Shown: positions 48,681-59,345, counted from the stretch's first letter. The stretch: DNA of 64,000 nucleotides from Photobacterium sp. JCM 19050 (GCA_001310455.1 BAXG01000004.1:62001-126000), one strand, 5' to 3'. The notes: generated from the letters alone by a model not told the origin. Program-made: numbers and translations.

Positions 48681-49795
48681 ATGCCGCATTCAACACCATT
48701 CTTTACTAGCCAGTTTCCGGGGCGTTATGTGCAGGGGCCGGGCGCACTCTCTGCACTTCCAAAGGAGCTTAAGCGCTTGGCTCGAAAGCGATTGCTCTGG
48801 TGGATGAAAATGCGCTCCCAGCGGTGAAATACGCATTGCCGGATGCAGAAAAAGACGGGATCGTGCTTGTCCCGACCCAACCTGTCTGCACCCTGGCGGA
48901 AATCGATAAGACCGTCGGACTGGTTAAAGCGCTTGAAGCCAATGTAATTGTTGGTCTTGGAGGTGGCAAGGTGATCGACCTGGGCAGGGCCACCGCAGAC
49001 AGGTATTCGGATGAAGCCGGAAAGATTGTCCCCTTCGTCAGCGCCCCAACCGTTGCCGCCAGCGATGCCCCCTGCTCTTCCCTTGCCGTGATCTATGACG
49101 ATCACGGGCGGGTTGTTAAAGATCTGTTTGTTAAACGTCCGCCATCATTGGTGATTGTCGATAGCGAAATTATTCTCCGGGCACCTATACGGACGTTTGT
49201 CGCAGGCATCGGTGACGCATTGGCTACCTGGTACGAAGCGGAGTCGTGCCTCACATCAGGTTGTGGCAATTTTTGCGGGGGTCAGGCAACCAAACTTGCA
49301 CGGCTTGCGGCGGAAAACAGTAAAAATGTTCTGTTTACCCATGCCCGTCAGGCTGTAAAAGACGGGAAAATGAAAAACCTCTCTCCGTCTTTTGAGCGAG
49401 TCTTGGAAGCCAATATCCTGCTTTCCGGTATCGGGTTTGAATCTGTTGGTGTTGCCTCTGCCCACGCTCTACACCACGGTATTGCTGACCTTCCGGAAAG
49501 TTATCATGATGCACACAATAAAATGCACGGAGAGAAAGTCGCCTTTGGTGTGCTGGTTTCGATGGTATTGAACCAAAAAAACGAGAATGAAATTCGTGAT
49601 GTACTCGAGTTGTGCCTTGATGTGGGGTTACCAACTAAGCTGGCTGACTTCGGCGTTGCGGCTGACGATAGGCAGGCTTTGGAAGTTATTGCCAGTCGCG
49701 CTACTGCACCAGGGGAAATCATCTTCAATGAGCCGCTTAAAATCACCAAAGAAATTGTAATCACTGCTATCCGGAAAGCTGACCAGCTCAAGTAA
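48681..49795 (+). CDS. iron-containing dehydrogenase, glycerol dehydrogenase-like (frameshifted)
   Basis: About 371 residues after repair of a GGG read as GG near 48780 (restoring KRLGSKAIALVDEN). VIVGLGGGKVIDLGRA is the NAD-binding loop; AGIGDALATWYEA, SAHALHHGIADLP and DAHNKMHGEKVAFG supply the aspartate and histidines that hold the metal in GldA. It oxidises glycerol or a similar vicinal diol to the ketone. Its place at the end of the polyol operon fits a broad polyol dehydrogenase role. Confidence 0.86.
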
Positions 49796-50002
49796 ACCTC
49801 GCGATACACGCAACCAAATGTCTCCCTCCGTAAAGCGCCAGTTTTAGCCTCTATCAACACAAACCAGTTGTCGGCGCCTAATACTCACTTTCTTCACATT
49901 TTTAAACTTACGTCTACATGTCTGTGCAAAACTTGCGCTAACGTACTATTGGACAATATGAAATTAAAATCATAAAAATCTGCGTCGAAAGGTTGGTGGA
50001 AC

Positions 50003-51997
50003 ATGGTCAGTGTATTTCGCAAAATTAAGTTAGGCAGCCTGGTATCCCTGCTGGCAGGTATCCCGATCGTCCTGCTGTTGATATTGGGCGTTTATGAGCT
50101 CAATCGCCTTGAGCAGGACAAGTTGGTTGCCAATCAAGTCAATGAGGCGGTCGAACTCTTTCTTGTCATGGAAAGCGTTGCGCACGAACATGCCGTTGAA
50201 CGTGGTCTGACAGCAGGTGTTGTCGGTTCCGGTGGCGACCCCGAGATTGTAAAAAAACTCAAATCCCAGCGAACCAAAGCTGATGCTGCAGAGGCTGCTC
50301 TCAGGCGTTTCAAACCCACTTATATCGATATAAACGTGGAAAAAAACCTTATTGGCGGCGTACTTTCCTCTCTTGCCAACAAAGCCTCAATCAGAAAGCA
50401 AGTTGATTCCCTGCAAATTAAAGATTCCCCGTTTGCGTTTTATACAAACGTGAACAGCACCGCCATTGAAAACGCCCAGAAAGTAAAATCCTATGCCACT
50501 GACTCCCGAGTCTCCCCGCTACTTGAGGGCGCGCTTTCCCTGATGTGGGCAAAAGAAGAAGCAGGTAAGGCCAGAGGAGCATTGAACGGTGCATTCGCCC
50601 GAAAAAGTGTAAGCGACAAGCAATTCTTTGATATTTCTGACTACATACAAGGGTTCGACCGTGCGGTTGAAGCGGCTTCTTACACATTGCCTGCCAAATT
50701 CAAAACAACACTCAGCGACATCACTCGTTCGGGTACTTTCGCTGCGATTCACAATATTGAACTTCAGTTCCTTTCATTGGGTGGCGAATCGAAAGCCGTC
50801 AATTTCGCAACGCCGAGCGATTGGTTCCCGATGGCCACCAAGCGTATTGTGGAAATCAACAAACTTAAAAATGCAGTAACTGAAGAAGCGCTTCAATCCG
50901 CTCACCAGGCTCTCAATGCGGCGCGTGCCACCGAATATGTACTTTTCGCTGTCTTTGGCTTTCTGGTGATTCCTCTGGTTATTCTGGTTGTGATTGTACG
51001 CTCCGACCTCAAAAAAAGGGTGAGCAGTCTTTCTACATCTCTTCATGCCATCAGCATCAACAAGGATCTCACCCAACGTTTATCCATAGACGGCAAAGAT
51101 GAAATCGCACAGATTAGCAATATGACCAATGAGTTCATCAGCGCCCTTTCCGGAACAATGAGCCACGTGAAAAGCGCCGCCGATGAGTCATCAAAACTTC
51201 TGGATCGCCTGGTCGCGGACATTGGCAGAACTCTGGAATCCGGTCAGCTCGCCTATACACGGTGCGATAACATAGCTGCTGCGATGAGCGAAATGTCCAA
51301 CAGCAGTCAGGAAGTAGCCGCAACGGCCAGTAGTGTGAGAGAGCGTGCTGACCAATCGGAGGCCGTCAGTGATGAGTGTGACCAAAGCGGTCAGAACGCC
51401 CACAAAGTGACAACAGACCTTCTTACCCACATTGAGAACTCCTACAACGTTGTTGAAGATCTGGAGCAGCAGACTGCCAGTGTGAAGAGTATTCTCGATA
51501 CCATTAGCAGTATTTCCGAACAAACTAACCTGTTGGCGCTCAACGCGGCTATTGAAGCTGCCCGAGCCGGTGAGCAGGGACGAGGATTTGCGGTAGTCGC
51601 TGATGAGGTTCGTAACCTTGCCCAGCGCAGCAAGCAGTCGACAGAGGAAATTCAGACGCTGCTGGAAGAAATTGGTACTAAGTCAAAACTGGCTTACAAG
51701 CGAATGAAACAAAGCCGGGACGAAGGCTCTGTCTGTCAGGATACTGTCGGCTCCGTTCAGCAGGGTATCCACCGATTAAAAGAGAGTATTGAATCACTGG
51801 CTGAACTCAACGCCAGTATCGCAGCAGCAGCCTCGGAGCAGGCCCAAACAGCATCTTCGGTTAACGAAGATGTGGACGTGCTATTGAACATTTCCCGTGA
51901 GTCACTCAACCATTCGGAAAACATCCGTACCGACTTACAATACCAGAGCAAATCCATGCGGGAGCTGGTCAGCGCCTTAAGCGAATTCAAGCTCTAA
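50003..51997 (+). CDS. methyl-accepting chemotaxis protein with NIT sensor domain
   Basis: A 664-residue chemoreceptor. Membrane segments lie at residues 13-35 and about 310-330. The periplasmic region between them begins [20 protein letters not shown], the hallmark of the nitrate- and nitrite-sensing (NIT) domain. HAMP follows, then the signalling domain with the invariant hairpin [20 protein letters not shown] (in the tip) and [18 protein letters not shown]. No CheB/CheR pentapeptide is seen at the end. It is probably a nitrate or related-anion receptor. Reads intact. Confidence 0.9.
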   Translation: MVSVFRKIKLGSLVSLLAGIPIVLLLILGVYELNRLEQDKLVANQVNEAVELFLVMESVAHEHAVERGLTAGVVGSGGDPEIVKKLKSQRTKADAAEAALRRFKPTYIDINVEKNLIGGVLSSLANKASIRKQVDSLQIKDSPFAFYTNVNSTAIENAQKVKSYATDSRVSPLLEGALSLMWAKEEAGKARGALNGAFARKSVSDKQFFDISDYIQGFDRAVEAASYTLPAKFKTTLSDITRSGTFAAIHNIELQFLSLGGESKAVNFATPSDWFPMATKRIVEINKLKNAVTEEALQSAHQALNAARATEYVLFAVFGFLVIPLVILVVIVRSDLKKRVSSLSTSLHAISINKDLTQRLSIDGKDEIAQISNMTNEFISALSGTMSHVKSAADESSKLLDRLVADIGRTLESGQLAYTRCDNIAAAMSEMSNSSQEVAATASSVRERADQSEAVSDECDQSGQNAHKVTTDLLTHIENSYNVVEDLEQQTASVKSILDTISSISEQTNLLALNAAIEAARAGEQGRGFAVVADEVRNLAQRSKQSTEEIQTLLEEIGTKSKLAYKRMKQSRDEGSVCQDTVGSVQQGIHRLKESIESLAELNASIAAAASEQAQTASSVNEDVDVLLNISRESLNHSENIRTDLQYQSKSMRELVSALSEFKL

Positions 51998-52080
51998 ACG
52001 CGCAATCAACTCATTTAGAGCCGCCGCAAATGGTGGCTCTTTACCCCAAGCCAACAAAAACCGCTTTGACTGGGCCCCAA

Positions 52081-52455
52081 TCAAAACAGCACATAAACCA
52101 GATTTAGCACTGACAGCGCCACAATGGTTGCAAAGGTAGCTACCATTCCCCTCACCCGGTTTTTCAGAGAATCGTTCAACAAAGCCTTTCCGTGAACAAT
52201 TCGCCCTAGGACAAAAATGATTCCGACAGCATGAATCAACCATGCTGGGCCGCCGTTGTATTCGAGCAAAAACATCAAAATCAAAGTGACTGGAATGTAC
52301 TCACTGGCGTTGGTATGCGCTGAGCGCGCCATTGCCAGTGCATCGTTCCCGCCATCCCCCCAGGCTATTTTGTGTTTCCTGCGAAGTTTGATGACCTGCA
52401 CGGCAAGATAAACCATCCAAATCGCCAGTATAGAGGCGTATGCAGCTGTTACCAT
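52081..52455 (-). CDS. MAPEG-family membrane protein
   Basis: A 124-residue protein with four hydrophobic segments. RSAHTNASEYIPVTLILMFL is the conserved MAPEG block (glutathione- and eicosanoid-metabolism membrane proteins), where the N-x-x-E motif contacts glutathione, followed by IFVLGRIVHGKALL. A glutathione-dependent detoxification role in the inner membrane is the family expectation. Convergent with the chemoreceptor gene. Confidence 0.85.
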   Translation of the reverse strand: MVTAAYASILAIWMVYLAVQVIKLRRKHKIAWGDGGNDALAMARSAHTNASEYIPVTLILMFLLEYNGGPAWLIHAVGIIFVLGRIVHGKALLNDSLKNRVRGMVATFATIVALSVLNLVYVLF

Positions 52456-52618
52456 TGTCTATTTCCCTGACGTTGATGATTAAAGAAGTCAGCTTAGCGG
52501 ACTTTCGTATAACAAGCTCTCCATCCAAATTTAAGGCATTTTTCAGTTGAGAGTCAGTAATCCTCACTGATATCTTTGTCGAAAAACAAGACGACTCTAC
52601 GCTATCAAAGGACTTGTC

Positions 52619-53949
52619 ATGGATCCGGCACACATTGAGCAATTAATAAAACGCTTTCCCCTCGTCACTGATCTTATTGCCTTGAATAAAGTGAGCTGGT
52701 TCAACCCGGCAATCACTGACACCGAGGAGGGTTTGAAGCATGTTGGTCTGTCAGCCGAAGATGTAGCCGACGCCAGTGCCCGACTTGCCCGTTTCGCATC
52801 ATATTTTGAAGCTGTATTTCCAGAAACCAGAGGCTCTGGAGGGACTATTGAATCTCCGATTGCGGCCATTCCTTCTATGCAATCTGCGCTTTCCTCCCGT
52901 TGCCATCACCCCCTTCCTGGCAACTGATGGTAAAGCTCGATGCATACCTGCCGGTATCCGGTTCAATCAAGGCTCGCGGGGGGATTTACGAGGTACTGTT
53001 TCATGCCGAATCCCTTGCGGTCAAAGCGGGGTTACTCTCATATCAGGATGATTATTCCAAGTTACACAGTGATGAATTCCGGCAGTTTTTCAGCCAATAC
53101 AGCATTGCTGTCGGTTCAACCGGCAACCTTGGACTGTCTATCGGTATCATCAGTGCCACACTGGGTTTCAAAGTAAGTGTCCACATGTCAGCCGATGCGA
53201 GGCAATGGAAGAAAGACAGGTTACGGGCGCACGGTGTCAACGTGGTCGAATATCAATCTGACTACAGTCTTGCTGTGGAAAAAGGCCGGGAGGAAGCGCG
53301 CTCCGATCCTCTGTGTCATTTTGTTGATGACGAAAATTCGACAAACCTGTTTTTAGGTTATGCCGTCGCAGGAGAAAGGCTTAAAGCACAATTTGATGAA
53401 TCAGGCATCGACGTTTCTGCTGACAAGCCGTTATTTGTCTATCTGCCATGCGGCGTAGGAGGCGGCCCGGGTGGTGTAGCCTTTGGCCTTAAGCTCGCGT
53501 TCGGCGACAACGTTCACTGCATTTTCGCAGAGCCCTCCCATTCACCCTGCATGCTGCTTGGGGTTCATACCGGATTGCACGATGCTGTTTCTGTTCAGGA
53601 TCTTGGTATCGACAATGTAACCGCTGCAGACGGCCTTGCTGTCGGACGCGCATCCGGCTTTGTCGGCCGGGCGATGGAACGCCTGATAGACGGCTACTAC
53701 ACCCTTCACGATCAAGAGATGTACGAGCTTCTCAGTTTATTGGCAAAAACAGAAAACATTCATCTCGAGCCTTCCGCTTTGGCAGGGATGCCAGGAATAC
53801 AACGCGTCCTCTCAGCCGGGTCTTACCTAAAGCGGATGGACTTCACCCCGGAAAAGTTAAACAACGCAACGCATCTAGTCTGGGCTACCGGAGGAGGCAT
53901 GGTACCTGAGGAAGAAATGGCTAAGTACCTTGAAATGGCAGGGGTGTAA
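52619..53949 (+). CDS. dsdA: D-serine dehydratase (frameshifted)
   Basis: About 443 residues after repair (E. coli DsdA is 442). It deaminates D-serine to pyruvate and ammonia with pyridoxal phosphate. [14 protein letters not shown] holds the PLP lysine, [13 protein letters not shown] the substrate-binding loop, and [14 protein letters not shown] the phosphate-binding glycine loop. A C missing from the run at 52909-52913 splits off the first 100 residues; repair gives [16 protein letters not shown]. No DsdC regulator or DsdX permease is adjacent. Confidence 0.88.
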
Positions 53950-54151
53950 ACATAGGTACCTGGCAACAGATTTCATTCAAATTGGCAATCATCTAATAGA
54001 TTGGTTGATACTCAACAAGATAGCAGGACACACATAAAATTGATTAAAGTCAATACATTGTATGATTGATATTTGTCCTACAAATATTTTAATGCAAAAA
54101 TAATCAGGCATTTTGCATAAATTTTTTGACTAATCACTTTGAGAGTTTCTA

Positions 54152-54421
54152 ATGCGCAATATTTTCTTCTTTGACGCCATGCTTACACCTAAAATTCTGA
54201 CGTTTGTGTACTGGTTGTTGCTTCTGGCTTCTGTTGTTGGTGGTTTAAATGTAATGTCAGGTGGTTACTACGGTGTAACTGGTAGTTCAGTCGCTCTTGG
54301 CCTGGGTGCGATGGTACTGGGTGCAGTCGGTGCTCGTATTTGGTGTGAGTTGCTTATCGTAATGTTCAAAATCTACGAAAATCTCCGTGTAATCGCAGAA
54401 AAAACCAAAGAAGAAGCTTAA
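54152..54421 (+). CDS. small membrane protein, DUF4282 family
   Basis: An 89-residue protein with two hydrophobic helices (ILTFVYWLLLLASVVGGLNV and about residues 45-73) separated by a glycine-rich loop, and a charged C-terminus. EL-IVMFKIYENLR is the family-typical end. Function unknown. Codon use is strongly biased to highly expressed codons, so it may be abundant. Confidence 0.75.
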   Translation: MRNIFFFDAMLTPKILTFVYWLLLLASVVGGLNVMSGGYYGVTGSSVALGLGAMVLGAVGARIWCELLIVMFKIYENLRVIAEKTKEEA

Positions 54422-54456
54422 TTAGTACGTCGGGAGGTGATATACCTCTCGGCTTC

Positions 54457-54513
54457 CTCTCTCACTCTCTCACTCTCTCACTCTCTCACTCTCTCACTCT
54501 CTCACTCTCTCAC
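54457..54513. repeat. 8-bp tandem repeat (microsatellite), about seven copies
   Basis: The unit CTCTCTCA is repeated without interruption for about 57 bases, 36 bases after the DUF4282 gene. A length not divisible by three and a position between genes suggest a slippage-prone locus in the 3' region rather than coding phase variation. Confidence 0.9.
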
Positions 54514-54762
54514 AGTTTAGTTTTTCCCATTTCTCCGCAAAAACACCTGTACTCTCTTTTTAATTGATTCATCATAGGCATGCATCATGAGCATCTTATA
54601 ATTTCCGCAACTAAATGCAGGAGTAAAACGTATCACACTCACAAAGATGATTAATTTTTGTCGATAGTATCTCACTTTGCCATTTTCTAAGGTGACTGAG
54701 AATGAAACGCTATCGATAATGTAATCGTTAGCTTGAATGGTGATTTTCAGGTTGGAACGAAA
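54514..54762. other. tna promoter and leader region
   Basis: With the tandem repeat it fills the 341-bp gap between the DUF4282 gene and tnaC. I see no gene. It must contain the tna promoter; a CRP site is expected by analogy with E. coli, but I could not find a convincing one. Confidence 0.5.
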
Positions 54763-54837
54763 ATGAACATCTATAGTGAAATATTGCGTTGGTTTACGCT
54801 TGACTACAAAATTGCTTTCTACTTTCCTTCAAAGTAA
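54763..54837 (+). CDS. tnaC: tryptophanase leader peptide TnaC
   Basis: A 24-residue frame, MNIYSEILRWFTLDYKI and then AFYFPSK, begins behind GGTTGGAACGAAA. Trp10, Asp14 and Pro22 have exactly the spacing of the Trp12, Asp16 and Pro24 of E. coli TnaC that stall the ribosome when tryptophan binds, and the end with aromatic residues, Pro and Lys resembles the Proteus leader. The 223-base spacer between it and tnaA would hold the Rho-dependent termination sites. Tryptophan-induced ribosome stalling is therefore the likely control of the operon. Confidence 0.85.
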   Translation: MNIYSEILRWFTLDYKIAFYFPSK

Positions 54838-55060
54838 CTCTTCCTTACACGAGTTATTCGTGTAACTGTTCCTGAAATTTGTCTTTCCAAAAAGCAATTT
54901 AATTTGCTACTGGATCGTATTATCTAAATTTCATGAATAAAACCGAAGCGAAATAAAATTGGAATTAATTTTCCACAGCCGGTTATTACCTAATAAAAAC
55001 TGGCGGGGAAATAATGACATAAAAACCTCAAACTACTAAAAAAATTGTAAAGGTAAAAAA

Positions 55061-56524
55061 ATGGAAAACTTTAAAACATCTGCCAGAACCATTCCGTATC
55101 CGTGTTATTGAACCTGTAAAACGCACTACCCGTGAATATCGTGAACAGGCAATTTTGAAAGCCGGTATGAACCCATTTCTGCTGGATAGCGAAGATGTGT
55201 TTATTGACCTGCTGACTGACAGCGGTACCGGTGCAATCACTCAGGATATGCAGGCAGCAATGCTGCGCGGTGATGAAGCCTACAGCGGCAGCCGCAGCTA
55301 CTATGCTCTGTCCAACGCCGTCAAAGACATCTTTGGCTATGAGTTGACGATTCCTACTCACCAGGGTCGTGGCGCAGAACAAATCTATATCCCTGTACTG
55401 ATTAAAAAGCGTGAAAAAGAAAAAGGTCTTGATCGCACCAAAATGGTCGCGTTGTCTAACTACTTCTTCGACACTACTCAGGGCCATACCCAGGTAAACT
55501 GCTGTGTTGCTAAGAACGTTTATACCAAGGAAGCGTTTGATACTTCAGTAAATGCAGATTTCAAAGGCAACTTTGATCTGGAAAAACTAGAAGCTGCAAT
55601 TCTGGAAGCCGGTCCGGCCAACGTCCCTTACATTGTCAGCACCATTACCTGTAACTCAGCAGGTGGTCAGCCGGTATCTATCGCTAACCTGAAAGCGGTT
55701 TACGAGATTGCCAAGAAGTACGACATTCCTGTGATCATGGACTCTGCCCGTTTCGCGGAAAACGCCTATTTCGTTCAGCAACGTGAACAGGTTACCAAGA
55801 CTGGACAATCGAGGAAATTAACCCGCGAAACCTACAAGTATGCTGATGGCCTGGCAATGTCTGCCAAGAAAGACGCTATGGTACAGATGGGCGGCCTGCT
55901 GTGCTTCAAGGATGACAGCATGCTGGACGTCTACACTGAATGTCGCACCCTGTGCGTGGTTCAGGAAGGCTTCCCAACGTATGGCGGCCTGGAAGGCGGT
56001 GCGATGGAGCGTCTGGCTGTTGGTCTGTATGACGGCATGCGCCAAGAGTGGTTGGCATACCGTATTAAGCAGGTACAGTACCTGGTAGATGGCCTGGAAG
56101 CGATTGGTGTTGTCTGTCAGCAAGCTGGCGGTCATGCAGCCTTTGTTGATGCGGGTAAACTGCTGCCACATATTCCGGCGGACCAGTTCCCAGCTCATGC
56201 ACTGGCTTGTGAACTCTACAAAGTTGCAGGTATCCGCTCCGTTGAAATCGGTTCTCTGCTTCTCGGCCGCGACCCGGCAACCGGCAAACAGCACGCATGC
56301 CCGGCTGAATTGCTTCGCCTTACCATCGCGTGCGACCTACACCCAGTCTCACATGGACTTCATTATTGAAGCCTTTGAACAAGTGAAGCAAAACGCATCG
56401 AACGTTAAAAGGCCTTGAGTTTACTTATGAGCCTTCAGTGCTTCGTCACTTCACAGCAAGACTGAAAGAAATTGAGCCGGCGACGGTTAAGGCCAACGAG
56501 GCCGAATTAGAAGCGGCACTTTAA
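55061..56524 (+). CDS. tnaA: tryptophanase (multiple frameshifts)
   Basis: PLP enzyme that splits tryptophan to indole, pyruvate and ammonia. [21 protein letters not shown] carries the PLP lysine (SAKKD). The start [14 protein letters not shown] is recovered by removing one A at 55072-55075; the end, [19 protein letters not shown] and [15 protein letters not shown], by restoring two bases near 56325 and removing one A at 56407-56410. Two further compensating indels at about 55793 and 55820 turn [10 protein letters not shown] into [10 protein letters not shown]. The repaired protein is about 484 residues, with a short C-terminal extension against E. coli. Lies downstream of tnaC. Confidence 0.9.
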
Positions 56525-56536
56525 ACAGAAAAACAG

Positions 56537-56561
56537 AGCGCAGCAGTTTGCTGCGCTTTTT
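56537..56561 (+). terminator. terminator between tnaA and tnaB
   Basis: AGCGCAGCA pairs with TGCTGCGCT across a three-base loop and is followed by TTTT. As it precedes tnaB it probably lowers transporter expression relative to tryptophanase. Confidence 0.8.
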
Positions 56562-56670
56562 GCTTTTACAAAAAAAGAAAAATAACAGCAAATCCGGCGT
56601 CGATCCTTATTGCCGGAGATAAGAGATTCCCTTTCCAATAACGTGAATACAACTACAGGGAGTAGATAAC

Positions 56671-57920
56671 ATGGAAAAAAGCCAACCTTACAGGGAATGG
56701 ATGCAAGAGAAAAAAGCCCATCATTAGTTGGTGGTGCTTGTATTATTGCCAGCGTCTGTGTCGGCGCAGGTATGCTGGGTTTACCCAGTTCAGGTGCAGG
56801 AGCCTGGACGATATGGTCAATTCTGGCAATTGCGCTCACTATGGTGGTCATGACCATTTCTGGCTGGATGCTTCTGGAAGCCTTTAAACATTATAACCTG
56901 AAGGTATCATTTAACTCAGTCACAAAAGAGTTATTAGGACCGAAAGTTAATTTCTTTAATAACCTGACCGTATATTTTGTCGGCGGTATTTTGCTTTATG
57001 CTTATATCACGTCATCAGGTTTAATTCTCCAGGATATTCTGGGTATTAACAGCAAAATTGCCTCGGTCTTATTTGTCGCCATCTTCTCTTTATTTGTCTG
57101 GCACTCTACCCGCGCCGTTGACCGCATTTCCGTTATCCTCATTGCCTTTATGGTGCTGAGCTTTATTTTCGGTGTTTCCGGTTTAACCGTGAATGTCGAT
57201 CTGGCGATATTGTTCGATACTGCCAACGAAGAAACCGCCTATGCACCCTATGCGATGGCCATGCTGCCGGTTGCCCTGACATCCTTCGGATACCATCATT
57301 CAGTCTCTTCCATGCGCGCTTATTATGGAGAGGAACGCAAGGCAAAATATGCCATTCTGGGTGGAACCATTATCGCCCTCGCCCTTTACTGTCTCTGGCT
57401 TGTCGCCATTTTTGGCAACCTTCCACGTCATGAATTTGGCCCGGTTATTGAACAAGGTGGAAACGTAGACGTACTGCTGAAGCAACTTGATAGCGTTATC
57501 ACCTCCGACAGCGTCGCCAACGCGATCAACGCATTTTCGATGGCAGCCATTCTCTCTTCCTTTATCGGTGTAGGTCTTGGCGTCTTTGACTTCCTGGCTG
57601 ACTTTTTCAAATTTGAAGACAACAAGGCGGGCCGCACAAGAACATGGGCGGTAACCTTCCTTCCACCTTTGGTGATGTCTCTGCTGTTCCCGTTCGGTTT
57701 CGTCATCGCCATCGGCTATGCCGGTGCGGCAGCCACTGTCTGGGCGTGTATCATCCCGGCACTGCTGGCCACCAAATCACGGACACTGGTAAATGGCGAC
57801 AAAGGCTTTATGGCACCTGGCGGTAAGTTCATGGTGGGCTTCGTCATCCTGTTCGGTGTGTTGACCGCACTGTTCCACTTCCTGGCAATGCTTGGCCATC
57901 TGCCAACCTTTGTTGGCTAA
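56671..57920 (+). CDS. tnaB: tryptophan permease TnaB (5' frameshift)
   Basis: An 11-helix aromatic amino acid transporter of about 416 residues. VGGACIIASVCVGAGMLGLP is the helix-1 substrate and cation site of the HAAAP family (TnaB, Mtr, TyrP), and LTSFGYHHSVSSMRAYYGE a further family block. An A missing from the run at 56710-56715 separates the natural start, MEKSQPYREW behind GGGAG at 56671, from the rest; as read the frame begins at 56697. It supplies tryptophan to tryptophanase. Confidence 0.88.
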
Positions 57921-57930
57921 TCAATCACCG

Positions 57931-57957
57931 GCCGGGTAATCACTTACCCGGCTTTTT
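57931..57957 (+). terminator. terminator after tnaB
   Basis: GCCGGGTAA pairs with TTACCCGGC across a four-base loop, followed by five T: a classical intrinsic terminator ending the tna operon. Confidence 0.92.
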
Positions 57958-58006
57958 ATTAACCGGGGACGCTGCAGCAGCCCCTGACGAGAGAGAAGGA
58001 GAAAAT

Positions 58007-58387
58007 ATGGGTGTAATTTCATCCCCCAATGCCCCGGCAGCTATCGGTCCGTACGTACAAGGTGTAGACCTTGGAAATATGGTTATCACTTCCGGTCAGT
58101 TGCCGATCAATCCGACAACTTCAGAAATGCCACAAGACGTAGCTGAACAAACTACGCAATCTCTGGAAAATGCATTGGCGGTTATTGAACAGGCAGGTCT
58201 TACTGTCCACAGTATTGTTAAAACTACCGTTTTTGTGAAAGACCTGAATGATTTTGCCCGTGTAAACGCTGCATACGAACAGTTCTTTGATTCAAGGGAT
58301 GCGGGGTACCCGGCACGTTCTTGCGTGGAGGTTGCGAGACTTCCGAAAGACGCGAAAGTAGAAATTGAGATGATTGCGGTGCGCTAA
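58007..58387 (+). CDS. RidA-family enamine/imine deaminase
   Basis: A 126-residue protein of the YjgF/YER057c/UK114 family. SPNAPAAIGPYVQGV and TSGQLPINP open it, and the substrate arginine sits in GYPARSCVEVARLPKDAKVEIE. RidA hydrolyses 2-aminoacrylate and related enamines. Its place directly after tnaB is meaningful, since tryptophanase and D-serine dehydratase both release 2-aminoacrylate. GAGAGAAGGAGAAAAT precedes the start. Confidence 0.92.
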   Translation: MGVISSPNAPAAIGPYVQGVDLGNMVITSGQLPINPTTSEMPQDVAEQTTQSLENALAVIEQAGLTVHSIVKTTVFVKDLNDFARVNAAYEQFFDSRDAGYPARSCVEVARLPKDAKVEIEMIAVR

Positions 58388-58417
58388 ACGCTCCCCGCAA
58401 ATTTTCGGGTTACAGAA

Positions 58418-58440
58418 AGGGCGCTGAAAAGCGCCCTTCT
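58418..58440. terminator. terminator after ridA-like gene
   Basis: AGGGCGC pairs with GCGCCCT across a TGAAAA loop, followed by TCTTGTTT. It may also serve the convergent lipoprotein gene. Confidence 0.8.
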
Positions 58441-58450
58441 TGTTTACCTG

Positions 58451-58828
58451 TTATTTTGCAGCGTCCACATCAGTCAACACAACCGGAGCGTTTGCCGCTT
58501 TGGCCTCATTACATTTATACGCATTTGCCATAAAAGTAACCGAAGAAACAAAGGTCATCGGATCGTAGAGATAAACAGTGTCTGCTCCGCGTTTTCCGGC
58601 TTCATTTTTCATCTGGTTTAACGATCCATTGATCATGGCGTCGTAACTCAGGATCCAATAGTCATACCAGTGTCCTTCGGAGCCAACAACCGTACCCCTG
58701 TTTTCACAGTGCGCTACACGGCCAGGCTCGCCCCAAAGCACCGTTACATCCTGGCCAGCCGGTTGAATACGGGCCACACAGCCGGACAGCAAGACGATTA
58801 CTGACAGGCACACAATTCGTTTTAACAA
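58451..58828 (-). CDS. DUF4156-type lipoprotein
   Basis: A 125-residue lipoprotein precursor, MLKRIVCLSVIVLLSGC, with the lipobox LSGC. The mature part has VTVLWGEPGRVAHCENRGTV and AGKRGADTVYLYDP, with a pair of cysteines, resembling small envelope lipoproteins of the DUF4156 group. Function unknown; probably anchored in the outer membrane. Confidence 0.8.
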   Translation of the reverse strand: MLKRIVCLSVIVLLSGCVARIQPAGQDVTVLWGEPGRVAHCENRGTVVGSEGHWYDYWILSYDAMINGSLNQMKNEAGKRGADTVYLYDPMTFVSSVTFMANAYKCNEAKAANAPVVLTDVDAAK

Positions 58829-59345
58829 AGTTTCTATCCTTCAGGACAACATGTCGGCGGCGGATTCTAATTTAGATTGAGCAATCAGAACAGCGTTATA
58901 TCTCACACGGATATATGACACTGACACATTTACATACGTTATCTTTTATTTCTATCAACCCCCTATCCCTGGCGCTATTGCTTAATTGTGTAGATAGAAG
59001 CACATCACTAAACGAAAAATATTCCCGAATAGAAAAGTGTGTTTCCGATAAGCTATCAGTTTTTCAAAAAACTCTTCTTTAAAACAAACAACAATAAAAA
59101 AATCTTTAAATATATGCGGTTAGGAAAAACGCGCATCCCCGTCATTTTTATTAAACTGAATTGTTTCCACAAAATTTACTCTTAAAACAGAAACATGTGT
59201 TTATTTCTTTGTTTCATTTTTTAATTACCCTCACTTTTCCATGGCTAATAAATCGCGTGATACATAATTTGTGATTGAGTGACCAACCAACTATTTCTCA
59301 AGTCACTTAGTTGAAAATTCAACTTATATTAGAAAAGGGACACGC
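58829..59345. other. AT-rich intergenic region, 517 bp
   Basis: Divergent promoter region between the DUF4156 lipoprotein and the secreted protein gene. It is AT-rich with many A and T runs. I see no gene, RNA or clear operator in it. Confidence 0.5.

Noticed and set aside
29845..49795. Simple Entner-Doudoroff or glucose operon because of the KDPG aldolase and phosphoglucose isomerase
   Set aside because: No Edd dehydratase, glucose-6-phosphate dehydrogenase or glucokinase is present, and the dehydrogenases, FGGY kinase and two ABC importers indicate a different substrate.
54457..54513. CRISPR array or phase-variable coding repeat
   Set aside because: The units are 8 bases with no spacers, and the repeat is not inside a reading frame.
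54514..54762. CRP site in the tna promoter region
   Set aside because: Only half-site-like matches (for example near 54660-54680) were seen, too weak to report.
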